Shown here piece by piece: positions 1 through 9,523 of a DNA stretch of 64,000 nt. Below the pieces are notes generated by a model. The model did no database searches. It was given only the letters and a program-made list of their open reading frames with translations, and was not told where the DNA came from. The first letter of the stretch is position 1, and the number at the start of each line of letters is the position of its first letter. Made by a program: the position numbers and the translations under genes. Origin of the DNA: Streptomyces humidus (GTDB lineage: Bacteria; Actinomycetota; Actinomycetes; Streptomycetales; Streptomycetaceae). Location: NCBI RefSeq assembly GCF_014649655.1, contig NZ_BMTL01000033.1, forward strand, positions 52,479 to 116,478. Reading direction: 5' to 3'.

Positions 1-3000
1 GCCGGTCGGTGGAGACCTGCGAGAGGTCGGTGCCCCAGTACTCCTCGACCTCGTCCGCCAGCGGGCTCATCAGCAGACCCGAACCCGCGCCGATCTCCAG
101 GACCCGGCCGGGGCCGAACCGCAGCACCGCGTCCACGGCGGCCCGCTGCCACGCCCGCATCTCCTCGACGGGGATCGGGCCGCCGGTGAACGAGCTGTTC
201 CAGCCCACGAAGTCATTGCCCGCGTCACCGGAGAAGCCCGTGTAGACCTGGTCGTAGAGGTCGTTCCACTCGGAGAGCTGATCGTCGAAGCCCTCGCTCG
301 TCGCCTCGGCCGCCAGCACGGTGTACGCGGCCAGGGAGACGGCTCCCGAGCGGTCCCGGCGCGGCACCACCACCGCCCGCTCGACGGACGGCTGGCTCAC
401 GAGGACGCGCTCGATCTCGCCGGGCTCGACGCGGAAGCCCCGGATCTTCACCTGCTCGTCGGAGCGGCCCAGGTACTCCAGTTCGCCGTCGGCGTTCCAG
501 CGGACGACGTCGCCGGTGCGGTACATCCTCGCCCCGGGGGCGCCGAACGGATTCGCGACGAACCGTGACGCGGTCAGTCCGCTCCGGCCGAGGTAGCCCC
601 TGGCCAGGCCCGCACCGCCGATGTACAGCTCGCCCGGCACTCCGGGGGCTGCGGGCCGGAGGGTCTCGTCCAGGACGTGCAGCTCGGCGTCGAGCACCGG
701 CTTGCCGATCGGTGCGCGTGCCTCGGCCAGCGGGAAGGTGTGCGAGGCGGCGACGGTGCACTCGGTCGGGCCGTACGCGTTCACGAACCGGCGTCCCGGC
801 AGCCACAGTTCCACGAGTTCGGGCGGGCATGCCTCGGCGCCGACGCTGAGCATGCGGAACTCGGGGAGTCGGCCGGCCGTCTCCGGCGCCAGGGTGCTCA
901 GCGCGGACGGCGGGATGTGCGCGTGGGTGATGCGGTGCTCGGTGAGGGCCTGGGCGAGTTCGTCGCCGGCCAGACGGTGCCGGCCGGCGATGACCAGCCG
1001 GGCGCCGGAGCTGAACGCCCACACCATCTCCAGTACCGAGGCGTCCACGCTGGGCGACGACAGCTGCAGCACGCGGCTGTCCCGGTCCGCCGCGCAGCGC
1101 TGGCGCAGGGTCTCGGCGAAGGCGGCGAGGCCGCGGTGGGTCACCACGACGCCTTTGGGGCGGCCGGTCGAACCGGAGGTGTAGATGACGTACGCCGGGT
1201 TGTCGACGTCCACCGGCCGGACGCGGTCGTGGTCGGTGGGGTTGTCGTCCCGGCCGGGCCGCCCGTGCAGGAAACCGTCCTCGTCGACCATGACCAGGTC
1301 ACAGGTCAGGTCGCCGGGCAGGTCCTCGGCCCCGGCCCGGGAGGTCAGCACCAGCCGGGGGGCCGAGTCGGTGATCACGTGCCGGTTGCGGCCGGCCGGG
1401 AAGACGAGGTCCACCGGTACGTACGCCGCCCCGGCCTTGAGCACTCCGAGCAGTGCGGCGACCAGGCGGGCGGAGCGGGGCATCGCGACGCCCACCAGGT
1501 CCTCCGGGCCGATGCCCCGGTCGATGAGCCGGCCGGCGATCCGGTTGGCGTGCCGGTTCAGCTCGGCGTAGGTCCAGGTGTCGGCGCCGTCGCTGACGGC
1601 GACGGCGCCGGGGGTGGCCTCCGCCTGCCGTTCGAACAGATCGCTGAAGGTCAGCGGCTCGACGTCCCCGTCGTACCGGCGCCATCCGGCCAGCCGGGAC
1701 GCGTCGTCGGGGGTGGTGACGTCCAGGGTGTCGATCCGGCGGCCCGGGTCCGCCACGACCTGGCGGATCAGCTGGATCCAGCGCTCGACGACGGCCTGTA
1801 CCGTCGGCCGGTCGTAGAGGTCGGCGGCGTACTCCACCGTGCCGCCGATGCCGGCCGGGGCGCCGTCGGGCGTCGTGCTCTCCGTCACGCTCAGCGAGAG
1901 GTCGAAGCGGGCGGTGCCGGTCGGTACCGTCTCGGCGCGTACCCGCAGTCCGGGCAGGTCGAACGGGACGGAGGTGTTGTTCTGCAGGACCAGCGCGACC
2001 TGGAACAGCGATTGCCGCCCCGCGCGCCGGTGCGGGTTGAGGCTCTCGACCAGCTGCTCGAACGGGATGTCCTGACGGCTGTACGCCGCGAGGCTGGTGT
2101 CGCGCACTCGGTCGAGCAGTTCCGCGAACCCGGGGGAGCCTGACGTGTCGGTGCGCAGCACCAGCATGTTGACGAAGAGTCCGACCAGGTCGTCGAGAGC
2201 GGGCTCGGACCGGCCGGCGACACCGGCGCCGATGGCGATGTCGGTGCCCGCGCCGAGCCGGGTCAGCAGGGCCGCGAGGGTCGCCTGCAGAACCATGTAG
2301 ACGGTGGCGCCGTTGCCCCGGGCGAGTTCCGTGACGGCGGCGTGCAGTTCGGCGTCCAGGGTGACCGGGACGACGCCGCCCCGGTAGGTCGCCACGGCGG
2401 GCCGGGGCCGGTCGCCGGGCACGGTGATCTCGTCGGGCAGCCCGGCGAGTTGCTCGCGCCAGTACCGCAACTGCTCGTTCAGGAGGCCGGCCGGGTCGTT
2501 CTCGTCGCCGAGCAGCGCACGCTGCCAGAGCGTGTGGTCGGCGTACTGGACCGGGAGCGGCGGCCACTGCGGCGCCGTGCCGTCGCGCCGCGCCGCGTAT
2601 GCGGTGACCAGGTCGCGGGCCAGCGGCGCCCCGGACCAGCCGTCACCGGCGATGTGGTGGATGACGAGCGTCAGCACGGACTCGTCGGGGCCGAGGACGA
2701 GCAGTTCGGCCCGGACGGGGAGCTCCCGTGCCAGGTCGAACGCGTACCGGGCGGACCGGCGCAGTTCCTCGTCCAGGTCCGCCGGGTCGATCCGGCGGAC
2801 GGGCAGGTCCGGGCGTACCTCGTCGGGGTCGGTGATCTGCTGGTACGGCTGTCCGCCGGTCTCGGGGAAGAGGGTGCGCAGCGGTTCGTGGCGCCGGACG
2901 ACGTCGGCCAGGGCCGCCGCGAGCGCGGCGGTGTCGACGGCGCCGGTCAGGTGGAGGGCGAGCGGCATGTTGTAGGTCGCCGACGGGCCTTCGAGCCGGT

Positions 3001-4867
3001 GCAGGAACCACAGGCGTGCCTGTGCGAAGGACAGCGGGATCCGCTCCGGCCGTGGCAGCGGGGTCAGCTCCGCGCGGGCCGGCCCGGCCTCCTGCCGCTG
3101 GAGGTGTGCGGCGAGGCCCGCCGGGGTCGGCCTCTCGAAGAAGTCACGCATGTCGACGTCGAGGCCGAGGGCGCCCCGGATCCGGCCGATGAGCCGGCCG
3201 GCCAGCAAGGAGTGTCCGCCCAGGTCGAAGAAGTCGTCGTCGAATCCGGTCTGCGGCAGTTGGAGGATCTCGGCGAACAGCGTGCGGAGCATGTCCTCCA
3301 GCGGGCTGCGCGCGGTCCTTCGGAGCCCGGCCGGGATGTGGCGGGGGTCGGGGAGGGAGTCGCGGTCGACCTTGCCGTTCGGGGTCAGCGGCAGGCTGTC
3401 GAGGGGCACGACGCTCGCCGGGACGAGGGACGGCGGCAGTGTGGCGCGCAGTTCGTCGCGCAGTCCAGCCACGCTCGTCGTGCCGGCCGGGGACGGCACC
3501 ACGTAGGCGACGAGGCGCGGTTCGCCGTGGGGGTCGGCGCGTACCGCGACGGCCGCGTCCACGATGTCGGCACGCCGCCGCAGCACCGCCTCGAGCTCGC
3601 CGGGCTCGACCCGGGCGCCCCGGATCTTGACCTGGTCGTCGGCGCGGCGCAGGAACTCCAGCTGTCCGTCCGGGTGGCGCACGCCGACGTCTCCGGTGCG
3701 GTACATCCGCGCACCGGGCGGCCCGTAGGGGTCGGGGAGGAAGCGGGTGGCGGTCAGGCCGGGGCGACGCAGGTATCCGCGTGCCACGTTGGCGCCCGCG
3801 ACGTACAGCTCGCCCGGCTGCCCCGGCGCGAGGTGCGTGAGCGCGTCGTCCAGGACGTGCACGCGGGTGTGCTCGATGGGGGTGCCGATCAGGGCGGGGG
3901 CGCCGGTCAGCGGTGCGGTGAGGGTGGCGGCGACGGTGGTCTCGGTGGCGCCGTAGCCGTTGATCAGCCGGCGTCCCGTCGACCAGCGGCGTACCAGCTC
4001 GGGCGGGCAGGTCTCGCCGCCGATGTGCACGGTGTTCAGGTCGGGCAGCCGGTTCTCGGCGTCCTGCGGCAGTGAGGCCAGCAGCGGTACCGGGAGCGTG
4101 ACGCAGGTGATCCGCTCCTCGCGCAGCACCCGGAGCAGGTCGTCGCCCACGAGTTGCCCGGCGCGGGGGACGACCAGGGTGCCGCCGGTGGCCACGGCGG
4201 TGAGCAGCTCCCAGATCGCCACGTCGAAGCCGAGCGAGGCCAGTTGCAGCACACGCGGGGTGTCGCCGGGGGCGTACTGGCCGGCCACGGTGCGGGCGAG
4301 GTTGACGGCGCTGCCGTGGCTGACGCCGACGCCCTTGGGTGTGCCGGTGGAGCCGGAGGTGTAGATGACGTACGCGAGGTGGTCCGCGGTGAGCGCGTGG
4401 GCCCGGTCGTCGTCGCCGGGGTCGTCCTCGGGGCAGGCGGCCCACTCGGCGACGAGGGACCGGTCGCCGATGTCGACCGCCCCGGGGAAGCCGGTGCCCG
4501 TGCCGTCGGTCAGGACCAGGCTGGGCGTGGCGTCGCCCAGCAGGTATCCGATCCGCTCCGCCGGCAGGACCGGGTCGAGCGGCAGATAGACGGCGCCCGC
4601 CTTGAGCGTGCCGAGCAGCGCGGCGATCTGGTCGAGGCCGCGCGGGAGGGCGACGCCCACCGTCCGCTCGGGCCCGACGCCCCGCCCGATCAGCCACCAC
4701 GCGACGCGGTTGGCTGCCGCGTTCAGCTCCCGGTACGACCACGAACGGCTGCCGTCGGTGATCGCCGGCGCGTCGGGGTGCGCCTCGACCGTGGACTCGT
4801 ACAGCCGGACGATCGTGTGCCGCGCGCCGGGCAGTCGAGTGGCGGCCGCTACATCAGCAGAGCTCAT
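1..4867 (-). CDS. Nonribosomal peptide synthetase, A-T-C-A-MT..., C-terminus beyond the left edge
   Basis: About 1622 residues are visible. Domains in order: adenylation 1 (about residues 20-500, YTSGSTGTPKG near 166), carrier protein (DDFFDLGGHSLL, pantetheine Ser near 553), condensation domain (HHIAGDGWS near 737), adenylation 2 (YTSGSTGRPKG near 1226), then an N-methyltransferase inserted after A8 (EWNDLYDQVYTG near 1530, LEIGAGSG near 1588). The insertion predicts an N-methylated second residue. No condensation domain precedes A1, so this looks like an initiation module. By alignment to GrsA from memory I read pocket residues D-V-W-T-H-G-G-V-A for A1 and D-A-L-H-S-G-A-V-A for A2; I cannot assign substrates. 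ATG at 4867 is preferred over ATG 4879 because GGAAGTGAG lies just upstream. First gene of a minus-strand cluster with tailoring oxygenases. Confidence 0.95.
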   Translation of the reverse strand, partial: MSSADVAAATRLPGARHTIVRLYESTVEAHPDAPAITDGSRSWSYRELNAAANRVAWWLIGRGVGPERTVGVALPRGLDQIAALLGTLKAGAVYLPLDPVLPAERIGYLLGDATPSLVLTDGTGTGFPGAVDIGDRSLVAEWAACPEDDPGDDDRAHALTADHLAYVIYTSGSTGTPKGVGVSHGSAVNLARTVAGQYAPGDTPRVLQLASLGFDVAIWELLTAVATGGTLVVPRAGQLVGDDLLRVLREERITCVTLPVPLLASLPQDAENRLPDLNTVHIGGETCPPELVRRWSTGRRLINGYGATETTVAATLTAPLTGAPALIGTPIEHTRVHVLDDALTHLAPGQPGELYVAGANVARGYLRRPGLTATRFLPDPYGPPGARMYRTGDVGVRHPDGQLEFLRRADDQVKIRGARVEPGELEAVLRRRADIVDAAVAVRADPHGEPRLVAYVVPSPAGTTSVAGLRDELRATLPPSLVPASVVPLDSLPLTPNGKVDRDSLPDPRHIPAGLRRTARSPLEDMLRTLFAEILQLPQTGFDDDFFDLGGHSLLAGRLIGRIRGALGLDVDMRDFFERPTPAGLAAHLQRQEAGPARAELTPLPRPERIPLSFAQARLWFLHRLEGPSATYNMPLALHLTGAVDTAALAAALADVVRRHEPLRTLFPETGGQPYQQITDPDEVRPDLPVRRIDPADLDEELRRSARYAFDLARELPVRAELLVLGPDESVLTLVIHHIAGDGWSGAPLARDLVTAYAARRDGTAPQWPPLPVQYADHTLWQRALLGDENDPAGLLNEQLRYWREQLAGLPDEITVPGDRPRPAVATYRGGVVPVTLDAELHAAVTELARGNGATVYMVLQATLAALLTRLGAGTDIAIGAGVAGRSEPALDDLVGLFVNMLVLRTDTSGSPGFAELLDRVRDTSLAAYSRQDIPFEQLVESLNPHRRAGRQSLFQVALVLQNNTSVPFDLPGLRVRAETVPTGTARFDLSLSVTESTTPDGAPAGIGGTVEYAADLYDRPTVQAVVERWIQLIRQVVADPGRRIDTLDVTTPDDASRLAGWRRYDGDVEPLTFSDLFERQAEATPGAVAVSDGADTWTYAELNRHANRIAGRLIDRGIGPEDLVGVAMPRSARLVAALLGVLKAGAAYVPVDLVFPAGRNRHVITDSAPRLVLTSRAGAEDLPGDLTCDLVMVDEDGFLHGRPGRDDNPTDHDRVRPVDVDNPAYVIYTSGSTGRPKGVVVTHRGLAAFAETLRQRCAADRDSRVLQLSSPSVDASVLEMVWAFSSGARLVIAGRHRLAGDELAQALTEHRITHAHIPPSALSTLAPETAGRLPEFRMLSVGAEACPPELVELWLPGRRFVNAYGPTECTVAASHTFPLAEARAPIGKPVLDAELHVLDETLRPAAPGVPGELYIGGAGLARGYLGRSGLTASRFVANPFGAPGARMYRTGDVVRWNADGELEYLGRSDEQVKIRGFRVEPGEIERVLVSQPSVERAVVVPRRDRSGAVSLAAYTVLAAEATSEGFDDQLSEWNDLYDQVYTGFSGDAGNDFVGWNSSFTGGPIPVEEMRAWQRAAVDAVLRFGPGRVLEIGAGSGLLMSPLADEVEEYWGTDLSQVSTDR

Positions 4868-4903
4868 GCTCACTTCCATCGGGTCGTCGGGGCGGCGGAT
4901 CGT

Positions 4904-4999
4904 GCTCAGGAACCGTCGTGCTCAGGAGAGGGCGCGCTCAGGAACAGCGGCGCTCAGGAGCGGTCGCGTTCAGGGACGGTCGCGTTCAGAGACGGTCGA
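4904..4999. repeat. Six tandem 16-bp repeats between the NRPS and oxygenase genes
   Basis: Six consecutive 16-bp units of the type GCTCAGGAACAGCGGC / GTTCAGGGACGGTCGC lie in exact register at 4904, 4920, 4936, 4952, 4968 and 4984. The last unit contains the stop codon of the upstream PhyH-type gene. The array fills nearly all of the gap before the NRPS start. Function unknown; slippage polymorphism is the simplest explanation. Confidence 0.85.
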
Positions 5000-5780
5000 A
5001 CCGGCCGCGGTCGATCTGGAGCGGCGTGTGGTCGCGGCCGACGAGGTGCTCGGGGCGCGGGGCGCCGACCGGGGTCGGCGCGGCCGACACCGGGTTGTAG
5101 GTGAGGATCAGCAGGCGGCGGGCGAAGGGGGAGACATTGGTTCCGGAGCCGTGGACGATCTGCGGGCTGAACAGCAGTACGCCGCCCCGCGCTCCCTTGG
5201 GGCTGACCATCTCGTGCTGCTTGACCAGGCCGGCGAGTTCGACGGGGGTCAGCGCGTACTCGTGCGGGTCGATGTGGCCGGCGCCGTGGTCCCGCGCGGA
5301 CGCGGCGCGTTCCAGCGTGCCCAGCCGGTGCGAGCCGCGCAGGAAGATCACCGGGCCGTTGAACTCGGTGACGTCGTCGAGGAAGAGCGCGACGTTGACC
5401 TGTGAGGCGGCCCGCATGTTGTCGGCGTCGCGCCAGACGATGTAGTCCTGGTGCCACGCCCACTCCTCGCCGCCGAACGCCTGCTTGGAGTTGACCTTCA
5501 TCTGGTGGACGTAGAGGTCGTCGTCGGCGATCTGCCGGGCCGGGCCGAGCAGCCGCTCGGAGCGCACCAGCCGTTCGAAGACGGGATGGCGGGTGTGCGA
5601 GGCGTAGATCGACCGGGGGGTGACGCCGTCGTTCTCGGTGATCAGCCGTGGGCCGGGCACGCGCTGGTCCTCGGCCAGCGCGAGACACAGGGTCTCGATC
5701 TCCTCGCCGGAGAACGTGTTCTCCAGCAGGACGAATCCGTCGTTGCGGTAGCTCGCGAGTTGTTCCTCGGTCAGTGTCAT
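4986..5780 (-). CDS. PhyH-family Fe(II)/2-oxoglutarate dioxygenase
   Basis: The 264-residue protein has the phytanoyl-CoA dioxygenase/ectoine-hydroxylase fold signature. VHQMKVNSKQAFGG is followed by WAWHQDYIVWRDADN, supplying the His-x-Asp of the iron triad, then PVIFLRGSHRLG and a distal His near QIVHGSG. Such enzymes hydroxylate free amino acids or carrier-bound residues using 2-oxoglutarate and O2. Its position directly upstream of the NRPS on the same strand suggests it makes or modifies a hydroxylated building block. The resemblance to amino-acid/ectoine hydroxylases is by motif only and the substrate is unknown. The start is ATG 5780. Confidence 0.85.
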   Translation of the reverse strand: MTLTEEQLASYRNDGFVLLENTFSGEEIETLCLALAEDQRVPGPRLITENDGVTPRSIYASHTRHPVFERLVRSERLLGPARQIADDDLYVHQMKVNSKQAFGGEEWAWHQDYIVWRDADNMRAASQVNVALFLDDVTEFNGPVIFLRGSHRLGTLERAASARDHGAGHIDPHEYALTPVELAGLVKQHEMVSPKGARGGVLLFSPQIVHGSGTNVSPFARRLLILTYNPVSAAPTPVGAPRPEHLVGRDHTPLQIDRGRFDRL

Positions 5781-5858
5781 GGCTTTCTCCGCGTGGACCT
5801 GGTCGGCAGGACGTGGTGACCGACGATCGCGTCAGGTGCGGCGACCCGTGGTGTCGGA

Positions 5859-7046
5859 TCAGTGGTGACGGAAGGCGATGTGCAGGGAACGCGGACCGGC
5901 GACGCCGGGCGTGTCGTAGTAGTCGACGGAGGTGTCCGTCACCTCGAACCGGCTGAACCGGTCGAGCATCGCCTCCAGCGCGATGCCCAGTTCGAGGCGG
6001 GCCAGCGGGGCGCCCAGGCAGTAGTGGACGCCATGGCCGAACCCCAGATGTCTGCGGGCGTCACGGTGGACGTCGAACCGGTCGGCGTCGGTGAAGTGCT
6101 GTTCGTCGCGGTTGCCGGAGATGAACGACAGCGACACGAACTGGCCCGCCGACAGCCGCTCGGCGCCGACCGTGACCGGGCGGGTGGTGACCCGCATGTT
6201 GCTGACGATCACCGGCCGGTATCGGAGGGTCTCCTCGACGGCCCCCGGGATCAGTGCCCGGTCGGCGCGTATCCGCGCCTCCGCGGCGGGGTGCTCGTCG
6301 AGTGTCAGGACGATGTTCGCCAGCAGCAGCGTGGTCGTCACATGGCCGGCGAGCAGGAGGAGGTTGGCGAAGTTGACCACCTCCTCCTCGGTGAGCCGCT
6401 CGCCGTCGACCTCGGCCCGGCAGAGACGGCTGATCAGATCGTCCTGGGGGTCGGCCCGGCGCCGCCGGCAGTGGACCCTCAGATGGTCCAGCAGTTCCTT
6501 CTGGGTGTCCGTGACGCGTCTGCGGGCCGCCTCGTCCGTCAGGTCGCTCCTGTCGAAGGAGAGCAGGCGCTGTGCCCAGTCGCGGAACAGCTCCCCCTCC
6601 TCCTCCGGCAGACCGAGCAGCTCGGCGATCACCAGGACGGGCAGAGGATCGGAGAGATCGGCGACGACGTCCATCTCGCCGCGGTCGGCGACGGCGTCGA
6701 GCAGGCGATCCGTGACGGCGGTGATCCTGGGCCGCAGGCCCGCGACCGCGCGGGCCGTGAACGCGCGGCTGACCAGATCGCGCACCAGGCGGTGCCGGGG
6801 CGGATCCATCGCCGTCAGATTGCCCGCGGTGAGATCGCCGGTGCCCATCTCCCCGGGCAGATAGCGCCACAGCTCCGACGAGAAGGCGGCCGGGTCGGCG
6901 GTGGCCCGTGTGATGTCACTGTGCCGGTACAGGGTCCACACCCGGGTGAGGGGATCGCGGTGCACCGGGTGGTGCGTCCGCATGTCCCGCAGCCACCGGT
7001 GCAGCGAGCGTCCTCCGTCGAGCGAGTACGCCGGGGCCGTCAGCAC
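5859..7046 (-). CDS. Cytochrome P450
   Basis: This 395-residue class I bacterial P450 carries the haem-binding loop FGHGVHYCLGAPLARLE near residue 345 (axial Cys in HYCLG), the ExxR helix ETLRYR, and an I-helix AGHVTTT in place of the common AGHETT. Soluble actinobacterial P450s take electrons from ferredoxin, and none is encoded nearby. It lies upstream of the PhyH gene on the same strand and probably belongs to the NRPS tailoring set, oxidising an amino-acid side chain or the peptide. Translation appears to start at GTG 7046, because an in-frame stop lies three codons upstream; no clear ribosome-binding site is visible. Confidence 0.92.
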   Translation of the reverse strand: MLTAPAYSLDGGRSLHRWLRDMRTHHPVHRDPLTRVWTLYRHSDITRATADPAAFSSELWRYLPGEMGTGDLTAGNLTAMDPPRHRLVRDLVSRAFTARAVAGLRPRITAVTDRLLDAVADRGEMDVVADLSDPLPVLVIAELLGLPEEEGELFRDWAQRLLSFDRSDLTDEAARRRVTDTQKELLDHLRVHCRRRRADPQDDLISRLCRAEVDGERLTEEEVVNFANLLLLAGHVTTTLLLANIVLTLDEHPAAEARIRADRALIPGAVEETLRYRPVIVSNMRVTTRPVTVGAERLSAGQFVSLSFISGNRDEQHFTDADRFDVHRDARRHLGFGHGVHYCLGAPLARLELGIALEAMLDRFSRFEVTDTSVDYYDTPGVAGPRSLHIAFRHH

Positions 7047-7317
7047 GCCGGTTCACCGCATACGCGTGCAGGCGCCGATTCACCGCATACGCACATGTGC
7101 GCCGAAGATCCGTCCACGCTCACACCGCCCCCGTCGTGCTTTCGGAAGATCTTCGGCAATCCTTCGCGACGACGGTCCCTCACCGCACCAGGGGAGCACC
7201 CCAGAAGAACCCCAGGAACGAGCCGATCCGGACGCTGCGTAGTCCAGGGTTGCGGCTGGGGGCCCGGACACGCAGGGTGGGCGCAGCGAGCGCATCCGGT
7301 GCATACGGAGGGCATCC
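7047..7317. promoter_or_regulatory. Divergent promoter region between two P450 genes
   Basis: This 271-bp gap separates two divergently transcribed P450 genes. A 14-bp direct repeat TTCACCGCATACGC occurs at 7052-7065 and 7079-7092, 27 bp apart, close to the minus-strand start. A related GTGCATACGG lies near 7299. The paired repeats are candidate binding sites for a cluster regulator such as the LAL protein at 12.6-15.5 kb, which is inference. I see no coding capacity in the gap. Confidence 0.45.
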
Positions 7318-8631
7318 GTGAGTGGTCACCCTGTCAGCGGTCAGCAGCAGCCCGACGTACACGCAGCACCCCCCGACGTGCTCACCGACCCGCACGCCGT
7401 GTACGCGCACATGCGGGAGCAGGCGGCCGCCTGTCCCATGCGCTCGCTCGACGGGTCGTTGATGTGGGTGGTCGGACGCCATGAGGGCGTGCGGTCGGTG
7501 CTCGCCGACCCCCGGTTCGCGAACGATCCGGCCTCGGCCGGCGCGCCGCTGATGCAGGTCGACGCGATGCGGAACCTCGGTCTCGCCGAGGAGCTCATCC
7601 CGTATCTCGCCGACACCCTCCTCGACAACGACGGGGCGGTGCACAGCCGGTTGCGGCGGCTGGTGGCGCCCGCGTTCAGCGCGCGGCGGCTCCTCGCCCT
7701 CCGTCCGCGTATCGAGCGGCTCACGGACGACCTCCTGGACGAGATGGCGGCACACGCCGAGGACGGAGTCGTCGACTTCCTCGGCCGGTTCGCCTATCCG
7801 CTGCCCATCACGGTGATCTGTGAACTCGTCGGCGTGCCGATGTCCGACCGGCCCGCCTGGCTGCGCTGGACCCACGCCCTGTCGTTCGAGCAGGAGAAGC
7901 TGGGCGAGACGCTCGGACCGCTCGTGGACCACACCCGGGCGCTGGTCGAGAGTCGCCGGGCCCGGCCGGCGGACGACCTGATCAGCGAGCTGATCCGGGC
8001 GCAGGACGGCGACCGTCTCACCGACCGGGAACTGGTCACGATGGTGCTCAGCCTGGTCATCGCCGGACACGACACCACGGCCAACTTCCTCGCCAACAGC
8101 GTCTGGGCGCTGCTGACCCACCCCGAACAGCTGGCGCTGCTGCGCGCCGACCCGGAGCTGACGCCGCAGGCGGTGCACGAGTTGCTGCGCTGGTGCGGGC
8201 CCGTCCTGGTGTCGCGGCTGCGGTACGTCACCGAGGACGCCGACGTCGGCTGGGCGTCGTTCCAGGCGGGGGACGCGGTGATGGCCGCGCTGAGCGGCGC
8301 CAATCACGACCCTCGGGAGTTCCCGGACCCGGAGCGCCTGGACATCACCCGTCGGCATCGCACCCGCGGGGAGGCGCATGTGTCCTTCGGCGCCGGCCCG
8401 CACTACTGCCTCGGCGCCGGCCTGGCCCGCCATCAGTCCGAGATCGCCTTGCGCCGACTGCTCGCCCGCTGGCCCTCCCTGTCCATGGCCGTGAGCCCCG
8501 AGGAGCTGAACTGGCAGCCGGTGTCGGGCATGCGCAAGCTGGAACGCCTGCCGCTGCGGCTGGACGGAGCCCGGCCGGCAGGGCCTCCCCTCCACCGTGA
8601 CCGCCCCGGGCCGGACGGCGCATCCGCCTGA
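7318..8631 (+). CDS. Cytochrome P450
   Basis: The 437-residue P450 shows I-helix AGHDTT, ExxR in ELLRW, and the haem loop FGAGPHYCLGAGLARH with the axial Cys. Length is somewhat above the usual 400 because of a Pro/Gly-rich C-terminal tail. The start is GTG 7318, preceded by GGAGGG at 7307-7312. It is the only plus-strand tailoring gene in this part of the cluster and is divergent from the P450 at 5859-7046. It probably oxidises the peptide or a monomer; the substrate cannot be read from sequence. A small hairpin follows the stop. Confidence 0.92.
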   Translation: MSGHPVSGQQQPDVHAAPPDVLTDPHAVYAHMREQAAACPMRSLDGSLMWVVGRHEGVRSVLADPRFANDPASAGAPLMQVDAMRNLGLAEELIPYLADTLLDNDGAVHSRLRRLVAPAFSARRLLALRPRIERLTDDLLDEMAAHAEDGVVDFLGRFAYPLPITVICELVGVPMSDRPAWLRWTHALSFEQEKLGETLGPLVDHTRALVESRRARPADDLISELIRAQDGDRLTDRELVTMVLSLVIAGHDTTANFLANSVWALLTHPEQLALLRADPELTPQAVHELLRWCGPVLVSRLRYVTEDADVGWASFQAGDAVMAALSGANHDPREFPDPERLDITRRHRTRGEAHVSFGAGPHYCLGAGLARHQSEIALRRLLARWPSLSMAVSPEELNWQPVSGMRKLERLPLRLDGARPAGPPLHRDRPGPDGASA

Positions 8632-8651
8632 CGGCGAGGCCTCCTGCCCGG

Positions 8652-8669
8652 CGGCACACCCGTGTGCCG
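8652..8669 (+). terminator. Short hairpin after the P450 gene
   Basis: CGGCACAC and GTGTGCCG form an 8-bp inverted repeat separated by 2 nt, 20 nt after the P450 stop. There is no U-tract, which is common for GC-rich actinobacterial terminators. It lies between convergent genes, so it could serve both. Weak by itself. Confidence 0.4.
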
Positions 8670-8709
8670 GTGAGGGCGCGGCCGAGGGCGCCGGCGCCGC
8701 CACCTGGTC

Positions 8710-9249
8710 TCACGGTTCGTCGGTGTCGGCCTCGCCGGGGTTGCGCGTCAGTCCGCCGGACACGGGGCGGGCCGGGTCGAACCCTCGCTCGCGCCATCGT
8801 TCGCTCTCGACGGGATCGAGGTGGCGGCCGGCCCAGTCGTCGAGGTCGTGGGCGTACGCCTCCGGCGCGTAGGCGGCCTGGGGGACGGCCAGTTCCGGCA
8901 GCTCCTCTCCGGGCTCGTGCCGCATCGGATGGGCCAGACCGGCCTGCCAGCGCTGCTCCTGCGGCAGCCACCGCTCGGTGACGGACTCGGTGCGGATGCC
9001 CATCGCGACCGCGATGCCGGTCCAGTCGGCGCCGTTCTCCCGTGCGTGCAGGACGGCGGCCTCCACCAGCCTGTCGGCGGACGAGCGCACCCGGAGCGCC
9101 TGGAGCAGCAGTTCCTGCGCGGTGTGCCGGTCGTCGTCCAGGGTGGGAACCAGACGGAGCGCCTCGTCGACGGTGTCGCGGGCCCGGTCGGCGAGGACCA
9201 GACGGGCCAACGCCGCGGTCGTATAGGGGTTCGGCGGCCTATCGGACAT
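8710..9249 (-). CDS. Uncharacterised 179-residue protein, predicted HTH-like segment
   Basis: I do not recognise a named family. The N-terminal 70 residues are helical (TAALARLVLADRARDTVDEALRL). Residues around 85-115 (NGADWTGIAVAMGIRTESVTERW) resemble the helix-turn-helix pattern of small Streptomyces proteins that test whether a locus code is read, so DNA binding is possible but unproven. The C-terminal third is acidic and Pro-rich without membrane segments. It sits between the P450 and thioesterase genes, and its upstream region has been altered by the 123-bp duplication. Whether it belongs to the peptide cluster is unclear. Confidence 0.6.
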   Translation of the reverse strand: MSDRPPNPYTTAALARLVLADRARDTVDEALRLVPTLDDDRHTAQELLLQALRVRSSADRLVEAAVLHARENGADWTGIAVAMGIRTESVTERWLPQEQRWQAGLAHPMRHEPGEELPELAVPQAAYAPEAYAHDLDDWAGRHLDPVESERWRERGFDPARPVSGGLTRNPGEADTDEP

Positions 9250-9277
9250 GGACGGCTCCGAATACGGCGTGCGGGGA

Positions 9278-9523
9278 CGGCGTGCCCGAACGGTGTGACG
9301 GCATCGGGCGAGTCTAGTCCCGGGCCCGCTCGCGGTCGTCCTGCGTGCAGTCCGCCGTGACCGCCCGGCAGACCGCGGCCGGGTCCTCGTGCGGGAAGAA
9401 CGGCGTGCCCGAACGGTGTGACGGCATCGGGCGAGTCTAGTCCCGGGCCCGCTCGCGGTCGTCCTGCGTGCAGTCCGCCGTGACCGCCCGGCAGACCGCG
9501 GCCGGGTCCTCGTGCGGGAAGAA
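9278..9523. repeat. Perfect 123-bp tandem duplication covering the 3' end of the thioesterase gene
   Basis: Bases 9278-9400 are repeated without any mismatch at 9401-9523. The right copy holds the last 28 codons and stop of the type II thioesterase; the left copy is a stranded duplicate downstream of that stop. Both boundaries lie next to GTGCGGG, a plausible microhomology. The left copy is also upstream of the gene ending at 8710, so it may change that gene's promoter spacing. Confidence 0.95.

Noticed and set aside
225..4742. Long minus- and plus-strand open frames overlapping the NRPS in other frames
   Set aside because: They are Arg/Pro/Gly-rich shadows of high-GC codon usage; only the frame with A, T, C and MT motifs is coding.
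4904..4999. CRISPR array
   Set aside because: The 16-bp units are directly tandem with no unique spacers and no cas genes are present.
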